NCBI RefSeq assembly: GCF_009882985.1
Contig: NZ_WTUZ01000022.1
Location: 1,215,065 to 1,279,064 of the forward strand
DNA: 64,000 bases
Reading direction: 5' to 3'
From: Paenibacillus silvestris
GTDB taxonomy: Bacteria; Bacillota; Bacilli; Paenibacillales; NBRC-103111
In this document: positions 18,816 to 27,924 of the stretch, piece by piece
Layout of the letters: each line of letters opens with the position of its first letter
How positions within the stretch are numbered: position 1 is the stretch's first letter
The notes under the pieces: generated by a model
What the model saw: the letters and a program-made list of their open reading frames with translations, nothing else
What the model was told of the DNA's origin: nothing
The model's database searches: none
Position numbers and translations under genes: made by a program

Positions 18816-20379
18816 TGAAATGCATGTGATTGAGGGCGTAAAATCCGACTTGGACTTAGCAAAAAATGAAATCTCTGAACTCTACACGGCATACAACATA
18901 AGGCAAGCTAAAGCTATTTTTGCTGAGCACCGTATTGATATTATGTTTTGTGACATCGAAATGCCGCAAGGGAGCGGCTTGGAGTTGCTTGCTTGGGTAA
19001 GAGAAAATCACCTGGAAACAGAGGTGATCTTCTTGACTGCGCATGCGGACTTCAAGTACGCCAAGCAAGCGATTCAACTTGGGAGCCTAGCGTATTTGAT
19101 TAAGCCCGCACTTGTCGATGAACTGGAAGAGGTTCTAATGAATGCTAAGCAAAAAATTTCCAGACATAGCGAGCTTCATCGTGTGAATCTGTTATGGACG
19201 CAAAATCAACACTTAATAGAGGAAAGGTTTTGGAAGGATTTACTTGATCAAACCATACCCTCCAACGAAAAGGAATTAAAGGAAATTGCCTTGCATCGGA
19301 ATTTTCTTTACTCCGAAACGATGACTTTTCTGCCTGTTCTAATCAGCGTTCAACGCTGGCATCAAGAATTTAGCATGCGCGATGAGAAAAACTTGGAATA
19401 TGCGCTCAAAAATTCGGCGAAAGAAATGATTGTTCAGCAAGTCATGTGCGGGCAAATACTCCCCATTGATAGAGGGCAGATACTCGTCATTCTATATTTC
19501 GACATGTACACTGATGAGCTCTTGGAAAAGTTAATAAGCAGTTGTGAAGCTTATATCGAGTCTTGTAATCGTTATTTTCACTGCGACTTATGCTGCTATC
19601 TGGGTACTGATGGTTATCTGCACGAGGTTTTGCCTATTGTACAGGAATTGAGAGCGTTGGATACAAATAATGTGGCATTTAATAACAAAGTATTCCCGTT
19701 AATCGGGAAAGCTGTCTCCTCTGTGCAGATCCAATTACCAGATATGACCGTCTGGTCAGCGATGCTAAAGAAGGGAACGAAGGAGAAGGTGATCGCGGAA
19801 GCAACGGAATTTCTAGAGAAATTGGTGCAAACAGAAGAGTTGAATGCGAATTTGCTGCGTCAATTTTATGAAAATTTTCTTCAGATGACGTACTTCGTAC
19901 TGAATCTGAAAGGCATTCAGGCTCATCAATTATTTTGTGATGAGATATCTTTGTCTCTGTCCAGCAAGGCTACTCGTTCAGTAACTGACCTGTTAGCTTG
20001 GATTCGGCATACCGTTGTGAAAGCAATGGATCAAGCGGAGGCAGTCGAACAAGCAACTTCGGTAATTGCGTCTGTCAAGCAGTATATTGCCGTCCATTTG
20101 GACCAAGCGGAGTTATCCCGTGAAGATTTGGCTGAGCATGTCTACTTGCATCCGGATTACTTGTCTCGTTTTTTTAAGAAAGAGACGGGTATGTCCATAT
20201 CTGATTATTTACTGCAAGAAAGAGTGAATCTGGCCAAGGTGTTACTGTGCAAGAGTGATATGTCGATCGGCAGTATTGCATTCTCCGTGGGTTATTCGAA
20301 TTTCTCCCATTTTTCCAAAATGTTTAAAAAAGTGACGAACCTGAATCCAAATGATTATCGTCAAAGGAATGGTATATGA
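18790..20379 (+). CDS. YesN-type response regulator, AraC output (system 2)
   Basis: A 529-residue cytosolic protein. The receiver domain covers residues 1-120 with acidic LLIVDDE, phospho-acceptor Asp55 in MFCDIEMPQGSG and the conserved Lys in AYLIKPA. A variable middle region follows, and the C-terminal 100 residues hold a double AraC helix-turn-helix (SREDLAEHVYLHPDYLSRFF and IGSIAFSVGYSNFSHFSKMF). The ATG at 18790 has AGGAG at 9 bases; the gene overlaps the kinase by 26 bases. It should activate system 2 transporter genes. Confidence 0.92.
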   Translation: MYHLLIVDDEMHVIEGVKSDLDLAKNEISELYTAYNIRQAKAIFAEHRIDIMFCDIEMPQGSGLELLAWVRENHLETEVIFLTAHADFKYAKQAIQLGSLAYLIKPALVDELEEVLMNAKQKISRHSELHRVNLLWTQNQHLIEERFWKDLLDQTIPSNEKELKEIALHRNFLYSETMTFLPVLISVQRWHQEFSMRDEKNLEYALKNSAKEMIVQQVMCGQILPIDRGQILVILYFDMYTDELLEKLISSCEAYIESCNRYFHCDLCCYLGTDGYLHEVLPIVQELRALDTNNVAFNNKVFPLIGKAVSSVQIQLPDMTVWSAMLKKGTKEKVIAEATEFLEKLVQTEELNANLLRQFYENFLQMTYFVLNLKGIQAHQLFCDEISLSLSSKATRSVTDLLAWIRHTVVKAMDQAEAVEQATSVIASVKQYIAVHLDQAELSREDLAEHVYLHPDYLSRFFKKETGMSISDYLLQERVNLAKVLLCKSDMSIGSIAFSVGYSNFSHFSKMFKKVTNLNPNDYRQRNGI

Positions 20380-20394
20380 GCTCAAAAAGTCATT

Positions 20395-20427
20395 AAGGAG
20401 GTAAGGAAAATGTCATTAAACTGTTAG
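20395..20427 (+). other. mini-ORF with a consensus ribosome binding site
   Basis: AAGGAGG (20395-20401) is followed at ideal distance by ATG at 20410 and a stop after five codons (MSLNC). It lies in the leader between the response regulator and the binding protein. It could be a regulatory leader peptide or the remnant of a deleted gene; the strong site before such a short frame is the only evidence. Confidence 0.35.
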
Positions 20428-20497
20428 CAGGCTTGATATCCCTAGGTTATTATTACAACTAGAAACAGTCATAAACTTCAAAAAAAGGGGTTAGAGC

Positions 20498-22048
20498 ATG
20501 AATAAACGGAAAAAAATGATGACGATGTCTTTGGCAATGCTCATGGTAACTACGTTTTTCCTAACGGCATGTGGTAAGGATGCAAGCAATCAGCAAGTTG
20601 TTTCCACCAATACGACAACTGCTCCAAACACAAATTCGTCAGGTAAAGGTGATACGAAAGCGCCTGCTGAGCTTACGATGGCATTTCCTATTTACGGAGC
20701 TATGCCAAAAGATATGAATCTTATTGAGGAAGAAGTAAACAAGATCACTAAAGCGAAAATAAATGCTACTGTCAAACTTTTACCTATTAACTCTGGGAAT
20801 TGGGTTCAGCAAACGAATCTAATGATGAGCAGTAACGATAAACTTGATCTTATGACAATAAATGGCGGGGGCGGCGGTTATCCTTCTGTTGTGGCTAAAG
20901 GACAATTAAAGCCATTGGATGATTTAATTGCGCAATATGGAAAGGGGATTTCCGCTGTTTTGGATCCCGCCTATCTGAATGCTTCAAAAATTGATGGCAA
21001 GATCTATGGCGTTGCCAGTATTCGGGACTTGGCGAAAAACTATGGGCTAGTCATGAGAAAAGACATTATTGACAAATATAATATTGACATAAGCAAGATC
21101 AAAACTTTAGACGATGTTGAGACTGTTCTAAAGATTGTAAAAGAAAAAGAGCCGGATTTAACTCCAATTGCTTCAGGCGGGACCGGCAGTACGTTTTTAA
21201 AAGTATACAGACCAGAAGATCCATTAGTTGATGGCTTTGGCGTTCTGCCGAGATATGACAATAATATGAAAGTTGTTAATTATCAAGAAACACCGGAATA
21301 TGCTGAACTAATCAAGAGGTTCAGAAGCTGGTACAAAGCCGGTTATGTTTTGAAGGATGCGGCTACGAGCCAAACATCAACGAGTGACTTGGTTAAATCC
21401 GGAAAATTATTTGGATATTTGGCAGGGATGAAACCTGGCTATGATGCTCAGGAATCCAGAGCATCGACTTATCCGATGGTGACTGTGCAGCTGCTTGAAC
21501 CGGTTGCAACAACAGGAACGATTACGAACCTTATGTGGGGAATTCCGCAGATTTCAAAGTATCCAGAGCGCGCTATGATGCTGTTAAATTTATTGTATAC
21601 GGATAAAGACTTAATTAATTTACTTGACTGGGGTATTGAAGGCAAACATTATGTGAAAGTTTCTGAGAATATGATCGACTTCCCGCCAGGCGTTGACGCA
21701 AAAAACAGTGGTTATTACTTGGGGCTAAGTTGGATTTTTGGCAACCAATTTCTCTCTTACGTGTTTAAAGGCGATGATCCAGATATCTGGAAAAAGATGG
21801 ATGAATTCAATAAAAACGCTAAGAAATCGAAGGCGCTTGGCTTTAACTTTAACGCCGAATCTGTGAAAACGGAAATAACAGCAGTAACGAACGTAGTCAA
21901 TCAATATCAAAAAGGCCTTGAAACTGGAACACTCGACCCGGATAAAGCGCTTCCTGATTATACCGCTAAACTCAAAGCAGCAGGCATCGATAAAATTATA
22001 CAGGAAAAGCAAAAGCAATTGGATGAGTGGGTGAAGACGAAAAAATAG
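20498..22048 (+). CDS. extracellular sugar-binding lipoprotein (LplA-like, system 2)
   Basis: A 516-residue solute-binding lipoprotein: charged N-terminus, hydrophobic core and lipobox LTAC with Cys25, then a Thr/Asn/Ser linker. The mature part with DKLDLMTINGGGG, DGKIYGVASIRD and MLLNLLYTDKDLINLL is typical of the long LplA/YtcQ-type binding proteins that partner LplB/LplC permeases. AAAAAAGGGG precedes the ATG. It should supply the 15059-16889 permeases. The substrate is probably an oligosaccharide, not identifiable here. Confidence 0.9.
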   Translation: MNKRKKMMTMSLAMLMVTTFFLTACGKDASNQQVVSTNTTTAPNTNSSGKGDTKAPAELTMAFPIYGAMPKDMNLIEEEVNKITKAKINATVKLLPINSGNWVQQTNLMMSSNDKLDLMTINGGGGGYPSVVAKGQLKPLDDLIAQYGKGISAVLDPAYLNASKIDGKIYGVASIRDLAKNYGLVMRKDIIDKYNIDISKIKTLDDVETVLKIVKEKEPDLTPIASGGTGSTFLKVYRPEDPLVDGFGVLPRYDNNMKVVNYQETPEYAELIKRFRSWYKAGYVLKDAATSQTSTSDLVKSGKLFGYLAGMKPGYDAQESRASTYPMVTVQLLEPVATTGTITNLMWGIPQISKYPERAMMLLNLLYTDKDLINLLDWGIEGKHYVKVSENMIDFPPGVDAKNSGYYLGLSWIFGNQFLSYVFKGDDPDIWKKMDEFNKNAKKSKALGFNFNAESVKTEITAVTNVVNQYQKGLETGTLDPDKALPDYTAKLKAAGIDKIIQEKQKQLDEWVKTKK

Positions 22049-22060
22049 GTTTGAATGATT

Positions 22061-22100
22061 CCCCAATCAACTTTGCGAATGTTGATTGGGGTTTATTATT
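22061..22100 (+). terminator. rho-independent terminator after system 2
   Basis: CCCCAATCAAC (22061-22071) pairs perfectly with GTTGATTGGGG (22081-22091), then TTTATTATT. It separates system 2 from the amidohydrolase cluster. Confidence 0.85.
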
Positions 22101-22166
22101 GATCCTAGATCATTAAGGAATATAAGAACTTGTTTGTCATTTATACGAGACGGTAGGTGTGCAATT

Positions 22167-23267
22167 ATGAAAGATCGGATTCTTGTAAAAGTTATAGACC
22201 CGATTCATCAACAGACATATAAGGCTTTGCTGAATAAGACAGCTGGTGGGTATCACCTAGATCGTTCTGCGGCAGATTATTCAACACAGGAACCTGAGAT
22301 GTATTTGAGTCCTGGATGGATCGATTTGCATACGCACGTATACGATGGTGTCGCTAACCTAAGCGTATCCGCAGATGCGGCCGGTATTCAAAGTGGCGTT
22401 CATCTGGTTGTTGATGCTGGCAGTGCCGGCGAAGCGACATTGCCCGGGCTGCGCAAGTATGTGGCTCCTGCTTCCCAGACGGAAGTTATGGCCTGGCTGA
22501 ACATTAGCTCAATTGGATTGGTTCATCTTCGTGAAGTTGCTACCCTAGATTATATTGATATTGATAAGACGGTGAATGCGGTCATAGCTAATCGTGATTT
22601 TGTCTGTGGTATCAAAGTTCGTTCAAGCGGTGCGATTGTCGGAGCGATGGGACTCCAACCGCTTCAACTTGCCAAGCTGGCGGCACGAGAGGCTGGTGTA
22701 CCGATCATGGTACATATCGGTGAAGCACCTCCGATTATTGATAGTGTTTTGGATCTGTTGGACGAGGGAGATGTTATTACCCATTGCTTTCATGGGAAAA
22801 CAGGCAACCCGTGGCTTATGAATGGCAAGCCGGGCTTGGCACTGCAGAGAGCCATTGATCGAGGTGTGAAGTTAGATGTGGGTCATGGAGGGGCAAGCTT
22901 TAATGTGGAAGTATGTCGTCATGCAATAGCTGCCGGATTCGCACCACATACGATTAGCACGGATGTGCATATTCGCAATATCCGGGGGCCGGTTTATGAT
23001 CTCCCTACAACGATGACCAAACTGCTTGCATGTGGGATGCCAATCGAGCAGGTAATTGCCGCTGTGACGAGTGCTCCTTCTCAGATTTTACAACGGAATG
23101 ATTGGTGCAGCCTCGATGGAAACTTGGATCGGGCGACTTTATTTCGGCTTGATGAGCAGGGTCCGGAAGGGCGTGATTATCGGGATTCGCAAGGTAACCT
23201 ACTTGAACCTGAACAATTTATTAAGCCATCCGCAATTATCAATGCAGGTCTATTAACATTTCTGTAG
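22167..23267 (+). CDS. amidohydrolase/deacetylase family metallohydrolase
   Basis: A 366-residue cytosolic TIM-barrel amidohydrolase, dihydroorotase-like and close in style to the EF_0837/AHA_3915 group. The metal site is visible: His55 and His57 in DLHTHVYDG, the candidate carbamylated Lys in CGIKVRSSG, later His in MVHIGEAP and THCFHGK, and the Asp in STDVHIRN. I start at ATG 22167 after GGTAGGTG; an upstream open frame overlaps the terminator. It begins an operon with a PLP enzyme, a serine hydrolase and a RidA protein, which suggests breakdown of an N-acylated or cyclic amino-acid compound (inference). Confidence 0.83.
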   Translation: MKDRILVKVIDPIHQQTYKALLNKTAGGYHLDRSAADYSTQEPEMYLSPGWIDLHTHVYDGVANLSVSADAAGIQSGVHLVVDAGSAGEATLPGLRKYVAPASQTEVMAWLNISSIGLVHLREVATLDYIDIDKTVNAVIANRDFVCGIKVRSSGAIVGAMGLQPLQLAKLAAREAGVPIMVHIGEAPPIIDSVLDLLDEGDVITHCFHGKTGNPWLMNGKPGLALQRAIDRGVKLDVGHGGASFNVEVCRHAIAAGFAPHTISTDVHIRNIRGPVYDLPTTMTKLLACGMPIEQVIAAVTSAPSQILQRNDWCSLDGNLDRATLFRLDEQGPEGRDYRDSQGNLLEPEQFIKPSAIINAGLLTFL

Positions 23268-23293
23268 GCAGGCTTTAAGGAGGACAAGATTAG

Positions 23294-24547
23294 ATGACTT
23301 GGTCATACGCTACCCATTATTCCTGCGATAATTGCATGGAGCACTATGAGTTGATACAACCTTTAAATACGTGCCCGATCTGCGGGGGGCTGCTAGAAAT
23401 TCAGTATGATTTGGACCGTATGAAGCTTGAACTACATCCGAAGCTGTTTGATTCTCGCGAACCCTCGATGTGGCGCTGGCATGAATTTTACCCGCTGCAG
23501 AACGGTACTAACATGGTATCGATGGGTGAGGGCGGCACACCGCTGCTTCCATCTGTCTATGCTGGACGTATGCTTGGATTGTCGAATCTCTATTTTAAAA
23601 ATGATGCAATGATGCCAACAGGCAGTTTTAAAGATCGTGGATTCAGTTTGGCAGTCAGCTTTGCCAAGGAAATGGGAATAACGCGGGGATTGACCTACAG
23701 TTCTGGTAATGCCGGAGCTTCCTTTGCAGCGTATGCAAGGCGAGCAGGATTAGATGCGACTGTTCTGGTTGAGTATTTGGCTAATCCGATTAAGAAAGGG
23801 ATAATCGGTTTATATGGAGCTCGAACGGCTACCTTACATTTTGAAAGCATGACGGATATTACAGCGATGCTGGAGCAAGCAGTCAAGGAGCTGGGTTTAT
23901 ATCAGTTTGTAAACTTTATTAACCCGGCTAGACATGAAGCTATGAAGAGTTATGCCTATGAAATTAGTCAGGCTTTGGGCTGGAAAGCGCCGGATGTGAT
24001 GATTCACCCTGTAGGTACAGGTGGAGGCATTTGGGGAGCTTGGAAGGGCTTTTGTGAGTTGAACCAGTTGGGGTGGATTGAGTCTCTCCCCAGGATGGTT
24101 GCCGTGCAGCCGAAAGCTACGGGGCCGATTGTCCAAGCGTTCAATCAAGGAGCAAGACATGCGGAGAAACATGGCGATTCAACACAAACGATTGCACAAA
24201 GTATCGCAGCCGATGCTCCAATTCAAGGAGGACGCAGAGTGTTGAATGCCGTTTACGATTCAGGCGGGTTTGCGGAGGCTGTAACGAATGAGGAGATCAT
24301 TGAAGCGGTGCAGTGGCTGGGTAACGAAGGGATCTGTGCCGAACCTGCCTCTGCCGCCTCGCTTGCGGCGTTAAAGCGGGCTGTCTCAGCGGGTACTGTT
24401 CAGCCGGATGATTGTGTGGTATGCGTCATTACCGGAAGCGGTTTAAAGCAGCCGTCCATCATTCAGCAAGCAGTAGCGGAATCGCAGCTAGAATTGACAG
24501 CGAGCTTTGATAATTTAAACAAACTGTTGACAGCGCTGTGGAAGTAG
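23294..24547 (+). CDS. threonine synthase-like PLP-dependent enzyme
   Basis: A 417-residue fold-type II PLP enzyme. The N-terminus carries a zinc ribbon with CDNC and CPIC pairs. The PLP lysine is Lys113 in PTGSFKDRGFS; the SSGNAGASFAAYA loop and the VGTGGGIWG phosphate-binding loop follow. It resembles threonine synthase but lies in a catabolic cluster with an amidohydrolase and a RidA protein, so an ammonia-lyase or eliminase acting on a hydroxy- or diamino-acid is as likely as threonine synthesis. AAGGAGG precedes the ATG 26 bases after the amidohydrolase. Confidence 0.83.
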   Translation: MTWSYATHYSCDNCMEHYELIQPLNTCPICGGLLEIQYDLDRMKLELHPKLFDSREPSMWRWHEFYPLQNGTNMVSMGEGGTPLLPSVYAGRMLGLSNLYFKNDAMMPTGSFKDRGFSLAVSFAKEMGITRGLTYSSGNAGASFAAYARRAGLDATVLVEYLANPIKKGIIGLYGARTATLHFESMTDITAMLEQAVKELGLYQFVNFINPARHEAMKSYAYEISQALGWKAPDVMIHPVGTGGGIWGAWKGFCELNQLGWIESLPRMVAVQPKATGPIVQAFNQGARHAEKHGDSTQTIAQSIAADAPIQGGRRVLNAVYDSGGFAEAVTNEEIIEAVQWLGNEGICAEPASAASLAALKRAVSAGTVQPDDCVVCVITGSGLKQPSIIQQAVAESQLELTASFDNLNKLLTALWK

Positions 24548-24666
24548 TTTCAGGTGTAATCCCGTAGTTGTAAGGAACAGCTTCCTGCAAACTAAGCGTG
24601 GACTTAGAATGGGCACCTCGTGTATGAATGAGTGCATGGCCCGACAATTTTTAGGCAGGTGATAAG

Positions 24667-25713
24667 ATGAGTAAGATCGTTCAGTTTTTACAGAAAGCAC
24701 GTGATAAGGGAACTTTCTCGGGTGCGGCTTATGCCATTGGGAATTCAGACGGCATTACCGAACAGGGGACTGTAGGAACGCTCTTTTGGGATGGACCATC
24801 GGTGAAACTGGATAGTATGTGGGATTTGGCTTCCGTGACCAAACCAATTGCCGTGCTTCCTTTAATGGTTATGCTGGAGCAAGGTGAATGTTATTTGGAT
24901 GATGTGATCGCCCATTTTTTGCCCGTCTACAAAGAAACAGATAAAGCGAATATTACACTCCATCAACTACTTACGCATTCAAGTGGAATACCTGGACAAC
25001 AGCCCTTATATCGTGCTTCGGGTACGAGAGAGGAAATGTTGGCTGCTGTGAGAAATCTTCCGATGCGCCATGCGCCTGGCACGGAAGTTGAATATTCATC
25101 ACAGGGCTATATGATACTAGGCGATATCATAGAAGCGATTGCTGGTAATCGGCTAGATGCCGTACTGAAGCAGATGGTATTGGAGCCGATTGGGTTGAGC
25201 GAAACTTTGTTTATTCCAGGAAGGAACCTACACCATCGTATTGCTGCAACCGAATATTGTAAGTGGCGTCATAAGATGGTGATTGGTGAAGTTCATGACG
25301 AAAATGCTGTCGTATTGGGAGGAATTGCAGGTCATGCGGGGTTGTTCAGCACAGTCCAGGATATGAGTCTGCTTTGCCAAACGATGCTCCGGTTAGGAGA
25401 AACTTCTCAAGGCCAGTTTTTACAGCCAGAGACGGTTCGACTGATGACAAACAATCAGACGTCGTCTTTAAAATTGGCCAGAGGGCTTGGCTGGCAGGCG
25501 AAGGACAGTCATGATTCTCCTGCAGGTGATTTGTTCTCCATGTCCTCTTATGGGCATACCGGGTTTACGGGGACCAGCATATGGATGGATCCAGAAGCGG
25601 ATGTGTATGCTGTACTTTTGACGAATTGCGTACATCCTACACGTTCCAACACGGCTATCAAAAGGACTCGCTCCATTTTCCATAATTTAGCTCTGTTGTC
25701 ATTGAGGAATTAA
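24667..25713 (+). CDS. cytosolic serine hydrolase, class C beta-lactamase family
   Basis: A 348-residue penicillin-binding-protein-like hydrolase. The catalytic tetrad SVTK is at residues 56-59, the Tyr motif is YSS at 143-145 (instead of YxN), and GHTGFTG replaces the KTG box. THSSGIPG is the typical spacer. No signal peptide is seen, so it acts in the cytosol, unlike true penicillin-binding proteins. Esterase, D-amino-peptidase or transacylase activity on a small substrate is likely. GGCAGGTG precedes the ATG. Confidence 0.85.
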   Translation: MSKIVQFLQKARDKGTFSGAAYAIGNSDGITEQGTVGTLFWDGPSVKLDSMWDLASVTKPIAVLPLMVMLEQGECYLDDVIAHFLPVYKETDKANITLHQLLTHSSGIPGQQPLYRASGTREEMLAAVRNLPMRHAPGTEVEYSSQGYMILGDIIEAIAGNRLDAVLKQMVLEPIGLSETLFIPGRNLHHRIAATEYCKWRHKMVIGEVHDENAVVLGGIAGHAGLFSTVQDMSLLCQTMLRLGETSQGQFLQPETVRLMTNNQTSSLKLARGLGWQAKDSHDSPAGDLFSMSSYGHTGFTGTSIWMDPEADVYAVLLTNCVHPTRSNTAIKRTRSIFHNLALLSLRN

Positions 25714-25754
25714 GCTAGTTAACTGGTAAATAATAAAATATACGGAGGATAAAC

Positions 25755-26219
25755 ATGAGTATAATTACGGGTAGATTAAAAGAATTAGGAGTTGAGCTGC
25801 CAATTCCAGCTGCTCCAGTAGCTATGTATGTTCCAGCTGTAACGGTTAACAATCTAGTCTATACTTCAGGTAATGATTGCCGTATTAATGGAAAGCTTAT
25901 TTTTGAAGGAAAGCTAGGTAAGGATCTGACGATCGAACAGGGACAACAAGCGGCACGACAAACAATGATTAACCTTTTAGGTGTATTACAAGCCCATTTG
26001 GGTGATTTGGATAGAGTAGATAAAATTGTGAAATTATTGGCATTTGTTAACAGTGCCGATGGGTTTATGGATCAGCCATATGTCATTAATGGGGCTTCTG
26101 AACTGTTAGAGTCGGTCTTTGGAGAAAATGGCAAACATGCAAGATCTGCCATAGGCACTTCGGATTTACCCTTTAACACCCCTGTAGAAATTGAAATGAT
26201 TGTTCAAATCAAAGCATAA
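25755..26219 (+). CDS. RidA family protein (YjgF-like)
   Basis: A 154-residue Rid-family protein, slightly longer than usual at the N-terminus. The catalytic Arg of canonical RidA is preserved in HARSAIGTSDLP, and NTPVEIEMIVQIKA forms the end. Rid proteins hydrolyse reactive enamine/imine intermediates released by PLP lyases. A PLP enzyme two genes upstream makes that the likely role here. CGGAGG precedes the ATG. Confidence 0.88.
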   Translation: MSIITGRLKELGVELPIPAAPVAMYVPAVTVNNLVYTSGNDCRINGKLIFEGKLGKDLTIEQGQQAARQTMINLLGVLQAHLGDLDRVDKIVKLLAFVNSADGFMDQPYVINGASELLESVFGENGKHARSAIGTSDLPFNTPVEIEMIVQIKA

Positions 26220-26296
26220 TTTGGAAGCATAGATTGGATAACAATTTTAATCTAATAGGGATTAGATACCTGGGTAATTATCTGGAAACAATAGTT

Positions 26297-26330
26297 GAGG
26301 GGCCGCATAGCGGCTCCTCTCTTTGTTCGT
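26297..26330 (+). terminator. rho-independent terminator
   Basis: GAGGGGCCGC and GCGGCTCCTC form a near-perfect ten-pair stem with an ATA loop, followed by TCTCTTTGTT. It closes the amidohydrolase-RidA operon. Confidence 0.75.
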
Positions 26331-26488
26331 TCACCGCCTAAGCGCGAACCCGAACGACCTTTTCCACGATTAATCTGTGTCCGGAAATGGAGAGACGGAG
26401 GTAATACAAATTGCGTATATCAATTAGGATTGTAAATTGTAAAAATTAAGCTATGATTAGAAGAAGAACTCATATAAAAGAGGTAGGC

Positions 26489-27439
26489 ATGAATAAGACT
26501 AAATTACTGGGGCCAAAATTATACTTGTTGATTTTTCCTGCGATCGCGCTAGTGATTGTTTCACAATGCATCACCTTTCCGGCAAAGTTCAACTGGCTAT
26601 TGGTCATATTTCTCCTATCGATAGCCATCATTGAACGGATTTATATGCACCTTTTCAATAAGATTTGGCTGCCTTATTTTATCATCGTGATTGGCCTCAT
26701 TATTTTTGCAAAACATTCGATCTTATATAGCTTCTTCTACCTCGTGCCGGATGCGGTGATCATTTGGTTGAAAAGAAGGGTTAGCATTTGGTATGATCTA
26801 CTACCGTCCCTCTCCATAAGCCTGATTACCATTGTCTTGGGCAACTCTTTTTACAATTGGACATCCCACTCCTACATTAGCCGTCTTACAACCTTATTAC
26901 TGCTTTTTGTGGTCAATTGGGTGCTCGCTTACTTCTTTTCATTTTTTGAGTCCGGCAAACTGACCACATCGCCAGTAGTTTCAACTTTCATCCCGACCTG
27001 GTTTGAAATCGGTGTCATTTTTCCTTATTTGGCAGTATTCAATTATTTTAATTACCCGGTCGTCATGTCTGCTTTTTTGGCTTATTTAATTGTTGTTAAA
27101 GTCTGTCATTCGAGAAGGATGCAAGTGAATGATTCACATGTCAGGCAGCTAATATCTCTCATAGGAACCAGACTTCAGTTACAAGTTTTATTTATGGATT
27201 TGGGCTCGATAAAGGGAGTCTATTACCCCAACAAACGATTAATTGTCATTGATCATAAACTGGATTATCCGGAGCAACTAGATACGCTAGTACATGAATG
27301 GATTCATTGTGAGCTAAGAAAATACAAAAAGACTCCCCTCTTTCTTGAGGAAATTTGGGTCACGATATTAGAAGCAGTAATTAGTTGGTACTATGTATTT
27401 AATTTAAAAAGAATCCTTACGGCAGGAGGATACAAATGA
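26489..27439 (+). CDS. polytopic membrane protein with C-terminal HExxH zincin-like domain
   Basis: A 316-residue protein I do not recognise. Residues 1 to about 215 are strongly hydrophobic with roughly six to seven membrane helices; the last 100 residues form a soluble part with zinc-peptidase motif HEWIH at 269-273 and downstream acidic residues (FLEEIW, LEAVIS) that could give a third ligand. AGAGGTAGG precedes the ATG at 26489. The stop overlaps the XRE regulator start by four bases, so the two proteins are made together. ImmA/IrrE-type metalloproteases often pair with XRE repressors, but this membrane-fused form is not a standard one; regulator cleavage is inference. Confidence 0.7.
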   Translation: MNKTKLLGPKLYLLIFPAIALVIVSQCITFPAKFNWLLVIFLLSIAIIERIYMHLFNKIWLPYFIIVIGLIIFAKHSILYSFFYLVPDAVIIWLKRRVSIWYDLLPSLSISLITIVLGNSFYNWTSHSYISRLTTLLLLFVVNWVLAYFFSFFESGKLTTSPVVSTFIPTWFEIGVIFPYLAVFNYFNYPVVMSAFLAYLIVVKVCHSRRMQVNDSHVRQLISLIGTRLQLQVLFMDLGSIKGVYYPNKRLIVIDHKLDYPEQLDTLVHEWIHCELRKYKKTPLFLEEIWVTILEAVISWYYVFNLKRILTAGGYK

Positions 27440-27783
27440 GTCAGCGACTTGGTCAAGAATTAAGACGATTACGCAAAAAGAAAGGATTAACCTTAGAAGA
27501 AGCAGCTTCTGCGGCGGGAATAACGCTGCAATATATGAGTCTGCTTGAAAAAGGGCAAAGAAAATCAGCCTCATTCGAAATCATGACAAGCATTTCAAAG
27601 TTTTACGGCATTCCATTGGACTACTTTGCGCAATTTATTAATGATGACCAGAATGAGGTTCCTAACTTAAGTGAAACTGAACTTGAAATCTGGAGTGCAA
27701 TAAACAATAAAGTGAAGGATGAAATCTATTACAAAAAGGGAGACCTGTTAGCCGATTGGCTTCGTTCTTTTTTTCGAAAATAG
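27436..27783 (+). CDS. XRE family transcriptional regulator
   Basis: A 115-residue protein with a Cro/CI-type helix-turn-helix at residues 5-60 (LRRLRKKKGLTLEEAASAAG, then YMSLLEKGQRK). The C-terminal 50 residues (LSETELEIWSAINNKVKDE) are probably a dimerisation or sensing part. It overlaps the membrane zincin gene by ATGA, and AGGAGG lies before the start within that gene. Targets are unknown; auto-regulation of the pair is the simplest expectation. Confidence 0.9.
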   Translation: MSQRLGQELRRLRKKKGLTLEEAASAAGITLQYMSLLEKGQRKSASFEIMTSISKFYGIPLDYFAQFINDDQNEVPNLSETELEIWSAINNKVKDEIYYKKGDLLADWLRSFFRK

Positions 27784-27924
27784 CGAAGTCTCTCTTTCTT
27801 CTTTTAAGTGTGTCACCATATTCAACTTTAGAAGAAAAATAGAAAATAAATTCATCAATAGTTGAAATTTATTCAGGAGAACTTTATAATTTAGACTAAC
27901 CCGTTCTTCTGAGGAGGCACTTTG

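Noticed and set aside
24548..24666. AGGAACAGCTTCCT hairpin in the gap of the RidA operon
   Set aside because: Short stem without T tail; no evidence for termination or a riboswitch.
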